Shown here: positions 46,701 to 55,114 of the stretch, piece by piece
Layout of the letters: every line of letters begins with the position of its first letter
How positions within the stretch are numbered: the stretch's first letter is position 1
Source of the DNA: Planctomycetota bacterium
GTDB lineage: Bacteria; Planctomycetota; Planctomycetia; Pirellulales; Pirellulaceae
Length of the DNA: 64,000 nucleotides
Direction: 5' to 3'
NCBI GenBank assembly: GCA_017303505.1
Contig: JAFLCP010000014.1
Span: forward strand, 1-64,000
The notes under the pieces: generated by a model
Database searches by the model: none
What the model was told of the DNA's origin: nothing
What the model saw: the letters and a program-made list of their open reading frames with translations, nothing else
Program-made: the position numbers and the translations under genes

Positions 46701-47322
46701 CGGTGACATCCAACGCAACTCGACGAACAAGTGCGTGGCGATCTGCTTCCCCTTGCGGCTGAAGCCTCTCTGCTTTAAGTCGCTGAAGAATGAAGTGGTC
46801 GATCGCATTACGAGCCCACCCTTTTTCCGCAGTGTCTTGAAGTTCGGGAACGGCAGGTCGCTGAGGCACAACGTACGACCAATGCATCGAGTACTCAGCA
46901 CCCTGTTCAATCCATTGCTTCAACAGTTGAACTTCAGCAGCCGTCAGTTTTTTTCCGCCATCAGGTGGCGGCATAACTTCGGATGGATCATCACTCAGGA
47001 TTCGATGGATGATGTGACTTTCATCCGGTTTTCCAGCGACAACTGCAAAGTGCCCACCTAAATCTTCACGCAATCCCTCGGGCGTATCGAGCCGCAGGCC
47101 ATGAGATCCACCACCTTCGCGTTCCTCCTCATCCGGCCCGTGACAGCGAAAGCAATTGTTGGAAAGTATCGGACGGATGTCTCGATTGAAATCCAACTTG
47201 GCTGGATTCTTGCTAGAGTCACTCTTTGAAGATTCAGTTTCTTGGGCCACAAGTGGTTGAAGAAACAATCCCGAGAGGAAGAACGCCGAGAGTCTGAAGG
47301 CGAGCATTACTGTCCGCGTCAT
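43768..47322 (-). CDS. PSCyt1-DUF1549-discoidin-DUF1553 exported protein
   Basis: 1,184 aa with a signal peptide ([17 protein letters not shown]). Order: PSCyt1 with CFRCH haem motif and [8 protein letters not shown]; DUF1549 ([42 protein letters not shown]) with a third motif [12 protein letters not shown]; a middle section of about 450 residues that holds a discoidin/F5-8-type C-like part ([43 protein letters not shown]); and DUF1553 ([36 protein letters not shown]). The haem motifs imply electron transfer in the periplasm; the discoidin part suggests carbohydrate binding. It is upstream of the DUF1501 gene in the same operon. Confidence 0.92.
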   Translation of the reverse strand: [1184 protein letters not shown]

Positions 47323-47432
47323 CGATGGCTCATTTGGGAGGGAAGTTAAATGGAGGGAAAAAACTCCCTTTCAGTATACTCCCTTTAGCGACGCATTTCG
47401 AGATATTTGCGGCGTGAGTCGGTCTGTCACAC

Positions 47433-48029
47433 CTAATTGCGGATCCGTTTCAGTTTTTCGTTAATTGGATCGAGAGACCGAATTTCTGGATCAAAGTTTG
47501 GCCCGAGCCGCTCACTGGCTAAGCGGTGGTGCGGATGGTTCGGGTTTCCCCAGGCTTGCAACCATTGCTCATATTGTTTTGGACCCGAACAATTTTCCTG
47601 AGGGCATACTCGTTCCGCTTCAACGCAGTACGGATAGTGCGTTCTTGGCTCGCGTGCCTCAGGTCCTTCAATCACGATAGAATGCACCCAATTGTGGGAC
47701 ATATCATATACATAATTGAACTCGCTAATTCCCTTTTTCCACAATTGACTCAATGTGATGCGAGCTGAGTTTTCCCATTCAAACTCGGCGATGGCTTTTC
47801 GATCTGCCGTGTACTCTCGCCCCTCGATATCGAAGTAGTGCAACTGGCGATTCTGCCACCCCAGCACAGCTTGCAAGATCTCGTGCAGTTTTGCCAAGTT
47901 GCAATCTCGTACTTGAACCCGACGAAACACGGGAGGTTCGATGCCGTCGATAGAGCAACTAACTTGAAAAACTTTGGGTTGCGAATTCGTGTTTGACGAA
48001 TCGGTATCGGTCACTGGATTTTGAGACAT
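47433..48029 (-). CDS. Plasmid pRiA4b ORF-3-like family protein
   Basis: 198 aa from ATG 48029, with GAGG about eight bases upstream; a longer frame to 48074 lacks a site. The family is recognised by VFQVSCSIDGIEPPVFRRVQV, LAKLHEILQAVLGWQNRQLHYFDI, FNYVYDMSHNWVHSIVIE and CVEAERVCPQENCSG. Its members are small beta-grasp-like proteins carried on plasmids, in IS1096-type elements and in chromosomes; no function has been shown. No transposase or terminal repeats surround it here. It starts 71 bp before the SMP-30-like gene ends on the same strand. Confidence 0.8.
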   Translation of the reverse strand: MSQNPVTDTDSSNTNSQPKVFQVSCSIDGIEPPVFRRVQVRDCNLAKLHEILQAVLGWQNRQLHYFDIEGREYTADRKAIAEFEWENSARITLSQLWKKGISEFNYVYDMSHNWVHSIVIEGPEAREPRTHYPYCVEAERVCPQENCSGPKQYEQWLQAWGNPNHPHHRLASERLGPNFDPEIRSLDPINEKLKRIRN

Positions 48030-48099
48030 GTCTTCGCCTCGCGGTGGAGGCCTGCACAAAAAATGAAAGAGCAATCTGCTAACGTTAGATAATGATCAC

Positions 48100-49059
48100 T
48101 CAATTTGGTTCAGGAAAAACGGGACAAGAATTGAGCGAATCAAAAGGAGTTTCACCCCAAAATAAATTACCTGCTTCGGGCGACGCATCTCGTCGTTCGG
48201 CGGGCATATGCTCGATGGCGGTGGTAATAATCAACTTCACCTTGCCTTCGTGCAGGACCAATTGAGGGCATGTGTTTTGCGGTGAGCCCACAGTTCGCCA
48301 AACGCGACAGAGCTTTCCATCGGCTAGGCGATACTCGCGTGTTTCGCCATGTTCTGCGGGGTTAGGGTTATACATGCTCACAATGCAGTACATATCGTTG
48401 GGAGTCAGAATCATTCCATCGGGTACGGCATGATCTTCTGTAAGATCTACCAGCGTTGTAGGCTCAGAGAGGGTGCCCGCATCGATATCAATGGTGTAAC
48501 CCACAATTTTTTTCGTGGGCGAATCGATGTCTAACAATTGCCAAGAACCGTCCGCGAGTTTGCGAACCGCCTTACCGTTGCTACATATCTGATCGCGACG
48601 CAGTGGGATCAGTTTTTTATCTTTGGCTCGCCAGAGATAGAGTCCCGCTTTGCGAGTTTTGAATTCGAGGTCCTTAGTTCCAAAGATAAGGTTACCATCA
48701 AAGACGAGACCATCATTGATGATGGTGTTTTCGACATCAGCGTCAACGCCATCGCAAAAAGTTGTCCAACTCTTTTCGATGGTGTCGTAAATGCCGAGCG
48801 AGCGTTCCAGACCGATAACAAAACGACTGGGCTTATTGGTTGGAAAAGCAAATCCAGGTCGACCTGGGAGCGGATACGCGTAGTTGGCTTTAGTCACTAG
48901 ATCCAAAATACACAGCGAGCCAGTTCGCGCGTCGGCTGCGTGTTGGATGGCCACCCAGGAAAACCGATTGCTTTGAAGAGGATAGGGCCCTTCAGGCAAG
49001 AATTTAAGATTTTCATTTTGAGGGCGGTAAAGCACTTGTGCATCGACGATCGTTGGCAT
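48100..49059 (-). CDS. SMP-30/gluconolactonase/LRE-like protein
   Basis: 319 aa, no signal peptide. The six-bladed propeller of the SMP-30 group is suggested by the N-terminal EGPYP, RFVIGLERSLGIYD, ENTIINDGLVFDGNLIFGTKD (the metal-binding Asn-Asp strand), NGKAVRKLADGSWQLLDIDSPTKKIVGYTIDIDAGTL and VPDGMILTPNDMYCIVSMY. Such enzymes open sugar lactones with a divalent metal. It could serve sugar acid metabolism, but the neighbouring genes give no pathway. The C-terminus (AGNLFWGETPFDSLNSCPVF) fits the last blade. Confidence 0.75.
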   Translation of the reverse strand: MPTIVDAQVLYRPQNENLKFLPEGPYPLQSNRFSWVAIQHAADARTGSLCILDLVTKANYAYPLPGRPGFAFPTNKPSRFVIGLERSLGIYDTIEKSWTTFCDGVDADVENTIINDGLVFDGNLIFGTKDLEFKTRKAGLYLWRAKDKKLIPLRRDQICSNGKAVRKLADGSWQLLDIDSPTKKIVGYTIDIDAGTLSEPTTLVDLTEDHAVPDGMILTPNDMYCIVSMYNPNPAEHGETREYRLADGKLCRVWRTVGSPQNTCPQLVLHEGKVKLIITTAIEHMPAERRDASPEAGNLFWGETPFDSLNSCPVFPEPN

Positions 49060-49442
49060 GTCTATCCTGGCTTTTCAAGCGATGTACAAAATTCCCATCG
49101 GAACTGCGTCTCCCTGGACACAGCGTCTCATCGGAATAGGGTGAATGCAGGTGCATAGTGATACCCTGCGGTGGTCAAAAGAATATCGTAAATTTTGGTT
49201 TTTGTCGTCTCCCCCAAGCTTGCCAAGCTTGTAGCGACTCCATAAGTCTTTACTGCGTTGGAGCTTACGCTTACAGAGCCCACGCAATCCATTAGCCCAA
49301 CAAGTGGGTAATAACGGCGGATGGCACCGGAACGCGGTGGGACCGTTGACGAAAAATGGAGCGGGTAAAATCTGCATTCTTTTGCCCAGTCATTGCCAGG
49401 CTGCCGACGAAATGGAAGAATCCAGGCGTTCGGATTTCGACG

Positions 49443-49472
49443 TTGACTCCGCAGTTCAAACCTGACTATGAT
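49443..49472 (+). promoter_or_regulatory. Probable sigma-70 promoter of dnaG-rpoD
   Basis: TTGACT at 49443-49448 and TATGAT at 49467-49472 are each one base from consensus and 18 bases apart, which puts the transcript start near 49480. A ribosome-site-like AGGAGG at 49510-49515 with a GTG at 49520 and a small hairpin (CTGGGA/TCCCAG at 49528-49544) lie in the leader. The rest of the gap from 49060 holds no supported gene. Confidence 0.6.
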
Positions 49473-49622
49473 CCGAGCCGTGTTAGAGATAACCTGGGCA
49501 CAACGAATTAGGAGGCGTTGTGTTCTGCTGGGAATTTATCCCAGACGAAGTGACACTGCGGCCAGGGTTCTGGAGCGGGGAGGATTCCCGCGTATCCAAC
49601 CTGATTGCCACAGGAGGTGCCG

Positions 49623-51509
49623 GTGTCCTTCACTATCGATCAAGAATTAAAAGAACGCGTTCGTCGCTCCGTCGACATCGTAGACCTGATGGGCAGCTAC
49701 CTAGACCTGCGCCGTCAAGGGCGGGGCTTTGTTGCGCGCTGCCCATGGCATGACGATCGTCGTCCTAGCCTCCAAATCAACCCCGAACGCCAAAGCTGGA
49801 AATGCTGGGTGTGCGACCTCGGTGGTGATATCTTTAGTTTCACGATGCAACGTGAAGGCATCACATTTCCCGAAGCACTGAGAATGCTGGCAGAGCGGGC
49901 TGGTATCCCGATCGAAAGCAAGGACTCGTCGGGACGTCCCTCACTTTCGCCCGATGACAAGCGAATGCTTTATCAGGCGGTCACGTGGGCCTGCCGAGAG
50001 TATCGAAAATTTCTAACGACAGCTAGTGAAGCCGAGAAGGCGCGACTCTATTTGAAAGAACGCGGCCTGGATGAGGCAACGCTGGAAAAATTTCAAATCG
50101 GTTTTGCTCCAGCAAGTTGGGATTGGTTGTTGCGCAGGGCAGGGGAGGCGCAGGTTTCGCTGGCCAACCTGGAAACAACTGGTTTTTTGGGGCGTAGCGA
50201 ACGTGGCTCGCGTTATGACCGTTTTCGCGAGCGAGTCATTTTCCCGATTCGCGATCCACAGGGACAATCGATCGCGATCGGCGGACGTATACTGCCTGGC
50301 TCAACGGAAGCTGCCAAATACATAAACTCACCTGAGACACGTCTCTATTCCAAGAGCCATCAGCTTTTCGGTTTAGACATGGCGCGTGACACGATTAGCA
50401 AGAGTCGTCGAGCGTTAGTGATGGAAGGCTACACCGACGTGATGATGGCTCATCAGTTTGGTGTGCATAACGCTGTGGCTGTTTGCGGTACGGCCTTAGG
50501 AAGTGGTCATATTCGATTACTGCGTCGCTTTTGTGACGAGGTGATTTTGATTTTGGATGGTGACGAAGCTGGACAACGCCGCACCAATGAAGTGTTGGAA
50601 TTGTTTGTCGCCGCTCAAATGAACTTGCGAATTCTGACATTGCCATCGGGCTTAGATCCCTGCGACTATTTTCTGCAGCAGGGTTCACAGGCTTTTCAAA
50701 CGCTATTAGATGAAGCGATTGATGCCTTAGAACATAAGATTCGCGTTTCCTGTCGCGGCTTTGATCCGCTGGTAGATACGCATCGAGCCAATAAAGCGCT
50801 GGAAGAAATTCTGTCGACCATCGCACTGGCCCCCAAAGCGAGCATCATGGGTGATGATGCAATGCAATTGAGACAGACGCAACTTTTGAGCCGAATTTCG
50901 CGACATTTTCACGTCGCAGAGCCCGAATTGCGTCAACGCGTGAAGCAACTTCGCGAAAAACCGCAAACCGATGCGGCTCGCTGGTTGAAAGCAGATTCAC
51001 CAACTGAGGTTGCAACGGCGCGGCAATATCGTTTTACTGATTTAAGTGTGATGGATCGCGAGCTGTTTGAGATCCTGATCCTGCAGGCGGACCTAGTACC
51101 TTTGGCCTTAGAACGCATTGCACCGAATCAACTGAGCTGCGACTGTGCCCGTGAGTTGCTAGCGATTTACCAGCGATTGGAGATGGCTGGTGATTCGTTA
51201 GAGTTTTCATCGGTACTGTCGAGTACAGAAGATCCAACTTTGAAAAGTGTATTGGTATCGCTCGAAGAAGATTGTTACCGCAAAGCGAAACGCAAACCGA
51301 TTGAGGCCTATCATCGATTGCAGGCGTTGTTGGATCGCTGGCACGAGCAAGTAGTGGAAAAAACACAGCAAGATATAATTCGAACTTTAGAGGAGTCCAA
51401 GTTGTCCGATGAAGAGGCGTTAGACGTCCTTCAAGATTTGGTTCGCCAGGCTCAATTGCGACATGGCTTGGTGAGTAAAACGATTGGTAGTACGGATACA
51501 CATTCCTGA
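49623..51509 (+). CDS. dnaG: DNA primase
   Basis: 628 aa from GTG 49623, which has AGGAGG five bases upstream; other GTG/TTG codons at 49617 and 49605 overlap that site. Zinc-binding CHC2 domain with C40, H43, C61 and C64 (ARCPWHDDRRPS, KCWVCDLGGD). The catalytic core follows (YLKERGLDEATLEKFQIGFAP, RVIFPIRDPQGQSIAIGGRIL), with the TOPRIM motifs MEGYTDVMMAHQFGV and ILDGDEAGQRR. The C-terminal helicase-binding part is less conserved, as in other species. It makes RNA primers for DNA replication. It is followed by rpoD, 181 bp away, without rpsU in front. Confidence 0.95.
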   Translation: MSFTIDQELKERVRRSVDIVDLMGSYLDLRRQGRGFVARCPWHDDRRPSLQINPERQSWKCWVCDLGGDIFSFTMQREGITFPEALRMLAERAGIPIESKDSSGRPSLSPDDKRMLYQAVTWACREYRKFLTTASEAEKARLYLKERGLDEATLEKFQIGFAPASWDWLLRRAGEAQVSLANLETTGFLGRSERGSRYDRFRERVIFPIRDPQGQSIAIGGRILPGSTEAAKYINSPETRLYSKSHQLFGLDMARDTISKSRRALVMEGYTDVMMAHQFGVHNAVAVCGTALGSGHIRLLRRFCDEVILILDGDEAGQRRTNEVLELFVAAQMNLRILTLPSGLDPCDYFLQQGSQAFQTLLDEAIDALEHKIRVSCRGFDPLVDTHRANKALEEILSTIALAPKASIMGDDAMQLRQTQLLSRISRHFHVAEPELRQRVKQLREKPQTDAARWLKADSPTEVATARQYRFTDLSVMDRELFEILILQADLVPLALERIAPNQLSCDCARELLAIYQRLEMAGDSLEFSSVLSSTEDPTLKSVLVSLEEDCYRKAKRKPIEAYHRLQALLDRWHEQVVEKTQQDIIRTLEESKLSDEEALDVLQDLVRQAQLRHGLVSKTIGSTDTHS

Positions 51510-51690
51510 GGTAAGACCCAAACCTACGCGGCAGTTCGCCAGCGCCCAGGCAGGAGCCGGCCGCTCGTGCGAAACCTCCCGCAACCCAGCAGGCAAAGTG
51601 TCATCAAACTACGAATTGCATGTTGTCGCATTTATTACCCGCCCTTACCCGCGCAGCATTGCGTGAACTGCATCGAAAAGGAGTTCGATT

Positions 51691-53310
51691 GTGGAACCGA
51701 TGGATATTGAATTACAGACCTTGGTAGAAAAAGCCAAAGAGCAAGGCTTTATTACTTACGAACAAGTGAATCGCTATTTGCCCAACGAAGGCTTTAGCTC
51801 AGATCATCTCGATAAGCTGTTGTCCGTTCTGGATAAACTTGGATTGGAGCTAGTAGACGCGGACCCCAACGCGCCAGCTGTAACGAATGTCTCGGCCAAA
51901 GAAGAGACGATGGTAAGCGGTGAGATGCCTCGCCTAACCAACGATCCGATTCGCTTGTACTTGAGCCAAATGTCAGAAATCCCGTTGCTCACTCGCGAGC
52001 AAGAAATTTCATTGGCCAAGAAGATAGAAATCAATCGCAAACGATTTCGCAAAGCCGTTTTGGGTAGCGACTATGCCATGCGGCAGACCGTTGAGATTCT
52101 CAAAAAGGTACATTTGGGTCAATTACCGTTTGATCGCACGATCAAGGTATCGCTCACAGAGAATCTGACCAAAGAGCAGATCACGGCCCGTATGCCGCAC
52201 AACTTGAAAACGCTGGATCGATTGCTGGAAGAAAATCGCCAAGCGTTCAACGAGATCATTCGCAAGAGCACAACGCCGGTTCGCAAACAGAACTTGATTC
52301 GACAATATGTGCGTCGTCGCAACAAGTGCTTAGTGTTGGTGGAAGAACTTTCGCTTCGTTCGCGACGCGTTCAACCGTTGATGCGACAACTGGAACAATT
52401 TGCGGATCGCATGGAGACGATCCAACGCCGTCTGAAAGTGATCGCCGACCAATCGTTCTCCTACATGGAGCGTGAGAAGCTGCAGCGAGAATATCGCCAG
52501 TTGATCATGCTCACGCATGAAAGCCCACGAGTTCTACGGGCTCGCTGTGAAGAATTCCGCAAGTACTATAAAGGTTACGAGAACGTCAAACGCGAGCTTT
52601 CCAGTGGCAACTTGCGCTTGGTTGTTTCGATTGCTAAGAAGTATCGCAATCGTGGTTTGTCTTTCTTGGACTTGATTCAGGAAGGTAACACCGGTTTGAT
52701 GCGAGCGGTGGATAAGTATGAGTATCGCCGTGGGTTTAAGTTTTCGACTTATGCAACTTGGTGGATTCGCCAAGCCATAACTCGATCGATAGCGGACCAA
52801 GCCAGAACGATCCGCATTCCGGTGCACATGATTGACGTCTTGAGTCGCTTGCGCCAAATCCAGAAGAGATTGTTACAGGACCTGAAACGCGAGCCCACGG
52901 TTGAAGAGATCTCGGCGCAAATTGATTTGCCAATTGAAGAAGTTCGACGGGTGTTGGATATCGGGCGCCATCCTGTCAGCTTAGACCGTCCAGTGGGCGA
53001 AGGCGAAGACAACAGCTTCGGTGAATTTATCGAAGATAGCAGCAGCGATAATCCGGTGAAGAACGCGACCAACGGTCTATTGCGAGAGAAGATTGATACG
53101 CTATTGAAGACATTAACGTATCGCGAACGAGAGATCGTACGATTGCGATATGGTCTAACAGATGGCTACTCGTACACCTTGGAAGAGGTGGGTCGAATCT
53201 TCAAGGTGACACGCGAACGAGTGCGTCAAATCGAAGCGAAGGCAGTGGCCAAATTGCAAAATCCAATGCGTTCGCAGCATCTTGAAACCTTCTTGAAGAA
53301 GGCGGCTTAG
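51691..53310 (+). CDS. rpoD: Primary RNA polymerase sigma factor
   Basis: 539 aa from GTG 51691 with AAGGAG seven bases upstream. Region 1.1 ([21 protein letters not shown]), region 1.2 ([21 protein letters not shown]), the long non-conserved stretch, region 2 ([27 protein letters not shown] and [18 protein letters not shown]), region 3 ([19 protein letters not shown]) and region 4 ([34 protein letters not shown]) are all present. It is the housekeeping sigma factor. Together with dnaG it forms the classical macromolecular-synthesis pair. A strong terminator follows. Confidence 0.95.
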   Translation: MEPMDIELQTLVEKAKEQGFITYEQVNRYLPNEGFSSDHLDKLLSVLDKLGLELVDADPNAPAVTNVSAKEETMVSGEMPRLTNDPIRLYLSQMSEIPLLTREQEISLAKKIEINRKRFRKAVLGSDYAMRQTVEILKKVHLGQLPFDRTIKVSLTENLTKEQITARMPHNLKTLDRLLEENRQAFNEIIRKSTTPVRKQNLIRQYVRRRNKCLVLVEELSLRSRRVQPLMRQLEQFADRMETIQRRLKVIADQSFSYMEREKLQREYRQLIMLTHESPRVLRARCEEFRKYYKGYENVKRELSSGNLRLVVSIAKKYRNRGLSFLDLIQEGNTGLMRAVDKYEYRRGFKFSTYATWWIRQAITRSIADQARTIRIPVHMIDVLSRLRQIQKRLLQDLKREPTVEEISAQIDLPIEEVRRVLDIGRHPVSLDRPVGEGEDNSFGEFIEDSSSDNPVKNATNGLLREKIDTLLKTLTYREREIVRLRYGLTDGYSYTLEEVGRIFKVTRERVRQIEAKAVAKLQNPMRSQHLETFLKKAA

Positions 53311-53360
53311 TGGACAACGAGGCCATAGCGGGCTGCATAAGCGGTTGAGTTACGCGTGAA

Positions 53361-53390
53361 AAACTCCTGTCGAAAGACAGGAGTTTTTTT
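53361..53390 (+). terminator. Intrinsic terminator after rpoD
   Basis: AAACTCCTGTC at 53361-53371 pairs with GACAGGAGTTT at 53376-53386 around the tetraloop GAAA, then four more T's. It lies 51 bp after the rpoD stop. Confidence 0.9.
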
Positions 53391-53526
53391 GTACACGCAA
53401 TCAATTGCCTACTGGCAGAAAGCAGCCGGCTTACACTACACTTGAAAGACCACATTTGACCAACGGACCGTGAGTCATTCTGACTCTTTCCTCTTCGTTG
53501 CTCCCAGGCAGAAATTTGACATTAGC

Positions 53527-54234
53527 ATGAAGATTCCCTGTTCACAGCTTCAAGCACTTCACCGTCTCTTGAAGCAGAGACAAGACCTCCGCAACCAGTT
53601 GGAACGAGGTCCTCGGCAACTGGCAGCTAAAGCGGCGATGGTTGCCAGTGCGTTGGCGGGCTTGGATGCAGCCAAATTGAAATTGCGCGAATTGAAGATG
53701 GCCTGCGATCGAATGCAACTGCAATTGCGAGACCGAGAGAACAAGATTGCTGGGCTTGAAACCAAAATGAATCAAGCGGCCAGCAACCGGGAATACCAAA
53801 CCTTGAAGGAACAAATTGCAGCCGACAAACAAGCCAATAATGTCTTGTCCGACGAGATCCTGGAAACGCTTGAGCAGATTGATGCCGCTGTGAAGGGCGT
53901 AGCGGAAGCGGAAGCAAAGCACAAAGTGATGCAAGCGGAAGAAGCCACCTTTAAACAGCAGACCACCCAGCGATTGGAAGTGGTCAAGAGTGAACTGCAA
54001 CGGGTTAGCGAGGCGTACAAAGCGGCGGAACTATTGCTGCCTGAAGAGTTTACTCCCGAGTACTTGCGGGTCGTTAATGCGAGAAATGACGAAGCCCTCG
54101 CAGGAGTTGAGAATGGCACATGTGGCGGGTGCTATCATGTTCTGACTCCCAAAGTTGTCGACCAATTGCGGATGGACAACGTTATGTTTTGCCAATCATG
54201 CGGAGCGCTGCTCTACCTGGGAGGCGACGATTAG
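53527..54234 (+). CDS. Coiled-coil C4 zinc-ribbon protein
   Basis: 235 aa from ATG 53527; a GTG at 53470 would add 19 residues. Residues up to about 175 form long antiparallel coiled coils (LRELKMACDRMQLQLRDREN, NREYQTLKEQIAADKQANN). The C-terminus is a zinc ribbon with CGGCYHVLTP and FCQSCGALLYL. This matches the COG1579-type family of nucleic-acid-associated zinc-ribbon proteins, widespread in bacteria; its exact function is not settled. It lies between rpoD and greA in the same direction. Confidence 0.82.
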   Translation: MKIPCSQLQALHRLLKQRQDLRNQLERGPRQLAAKAAMVASALAGLDAAKLKLRELKMACDRMQLQLRDRENKIAGLETKMNQAASNREYQTLKEQIAADKQANNVLSDEILETLEQIDAAVKGVAEAEAKHKVMQAEEATFKQQTTQRLEVVKSELQRVSEAYKAAELLLPEEFTPEYLRVVNARNDEALAGVENGTCGGCYHVLTPKVVDQLRMDNVMFCQSCGALLYLGGDD

Positions 54235-54415
54235 TCGCGAACCGAACTTCCAGGGGCCAGTTCGACTCAAATCGAGGTTTTAGGGCCGTTTTTTGGCGAA
54301 TTTTGCATTTTTTTGGCAGAAAAATATCGCCCAGCAATGGGCCGGAGCAACTGGCCGAAGTTTGGATTTCGCCGTATAATCCGAGGAAACCGCGCAACCG
54401 GAAATCATTTAAATC

Positions 54416-54444
54416 TTGACAATTCGGACCCGGCTCCGAACGAT
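54416..54444 (+). promoter_or_regulatory. Candidate greA promoter
   Basis: A perfect TTGACA at 54416-54421 is followed 17 bases later by AACGAT at 54439-54444, a weak -10. A perfect TATAAT also stands at 54375-54380, with only TGGCCG as -35. Either would start transcription upstream of the hairpin at 54473-54504. Confidence 0.4.
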
Positions 54445-54472
54445 AAAGAACTTAATGTTGTTTTCTATTTCT

Positions 54473-54512
54473 CCGACCTCTTTTCGCCCTCGAAAAGAGG
54501 TCGGCTTTTTTT
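54473..54512 (+). terminator. Terminator-type hairpin just upstream of greA (possible attenuator)
   Basis: A perfect 14-bp stem, CCGACCTCTTTTCG at 54473-54486 with CGAAAAGAGGTCGG at 54491-54504 around CCCT, is followed by C and seven T's (54506-54512). It ends 16 bases before the greA ATG. It may end the zinc-ribbon gene transcript, or act as an attenuator inside the greA leader. Confidence 0.8.
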
Positions 54513-54527
54513 GGTAGAGATGCGACC

Positions 54528-55007
54528 ATGAGCGACTATGTACCTATGACCCGTGACGGGTACAACCGTATCAAAGCGGAGATTGAACGCCTTGAATCCG
54601 TGGAAATGCCGCTGATTGCTGAGAAAATTGCGGCTGCTCGTGCCGAGGGTGACCTGAAGGAAAACGCTGAGTATCATGCGCAGCGGGAAAACCAAGGCTT
54701 GCTTCAAGCTCGCATTAATCAACTTCGCAGCAAGCTTGCCCGCGCCCATATTGTGGATGTGGCGACTTTGCCGAAAGACGAAATCGTTTTTGGCGCGACC
54801 GTTAAAGTCCGTGACATTGACTTCGATGAAGTTGAAGAGTTCACGCTGGTTGGCGATGGAGACGAGGATTACGACACGGGCAAGATCTTGGCGACGAGCC
54901 CGATTGGTTCGGCACTTATGGGAAAGAAGAAAGGGGATCAGGTCAGCATTCCTGTTCCCCGTGGTATGCTCCGATACGAGATACTTGAGATTGAATTTCG
55001 CGACTAG
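54528..55007 (+). CDS. greA: Transcript cleavage factor GreA
   Basis: 159 aa, the usual length. The N-terminal coiled coil has the tip [17 protein letters not shown] with the acidic pair D42 and E45, which stimulate transcript cleavage by stalled RNA polymerase. The C-terminal domain is FKBP-like ([44 protein letters not shown]). It rescues backtracked elongation complexes. No other gene shares its transcript with certainty. Confidence 0.95.
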   Translation: MSDYVPMTRDGYNRIKAEIERLESVEMPLIAEKIAAARAEGDLKENAEYHAQRENQGLLQARINQLRSKLARAHIVDVATLPKDEIVFGATVKVRDIDFDEVEEFTLVGDGDEDYDTGKILATSPIGSALMGKKKGDQVSIPVPRGMLRYEILEIEFRD

Positions 55008-55114
55008 TTTCGTTGCTTAAGTGCGGAAGCGAGAAGTTGTGTTGCGATTAGGTGTCTTGGATATGAGGCGTTTTGGATATGAGACGCCTTGAATTCCGTG
55101 CAACAGGTTGAGAC

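Noticed and set aside
47433-48029. Insertion sequence, because the pRiA4b ORF-3 family occurs in IS1096-type elements
   Set aside because: No transposase, no terminal inverted repeats and no target duplication were found around it; the family is also common as a plain chromosomal gene.
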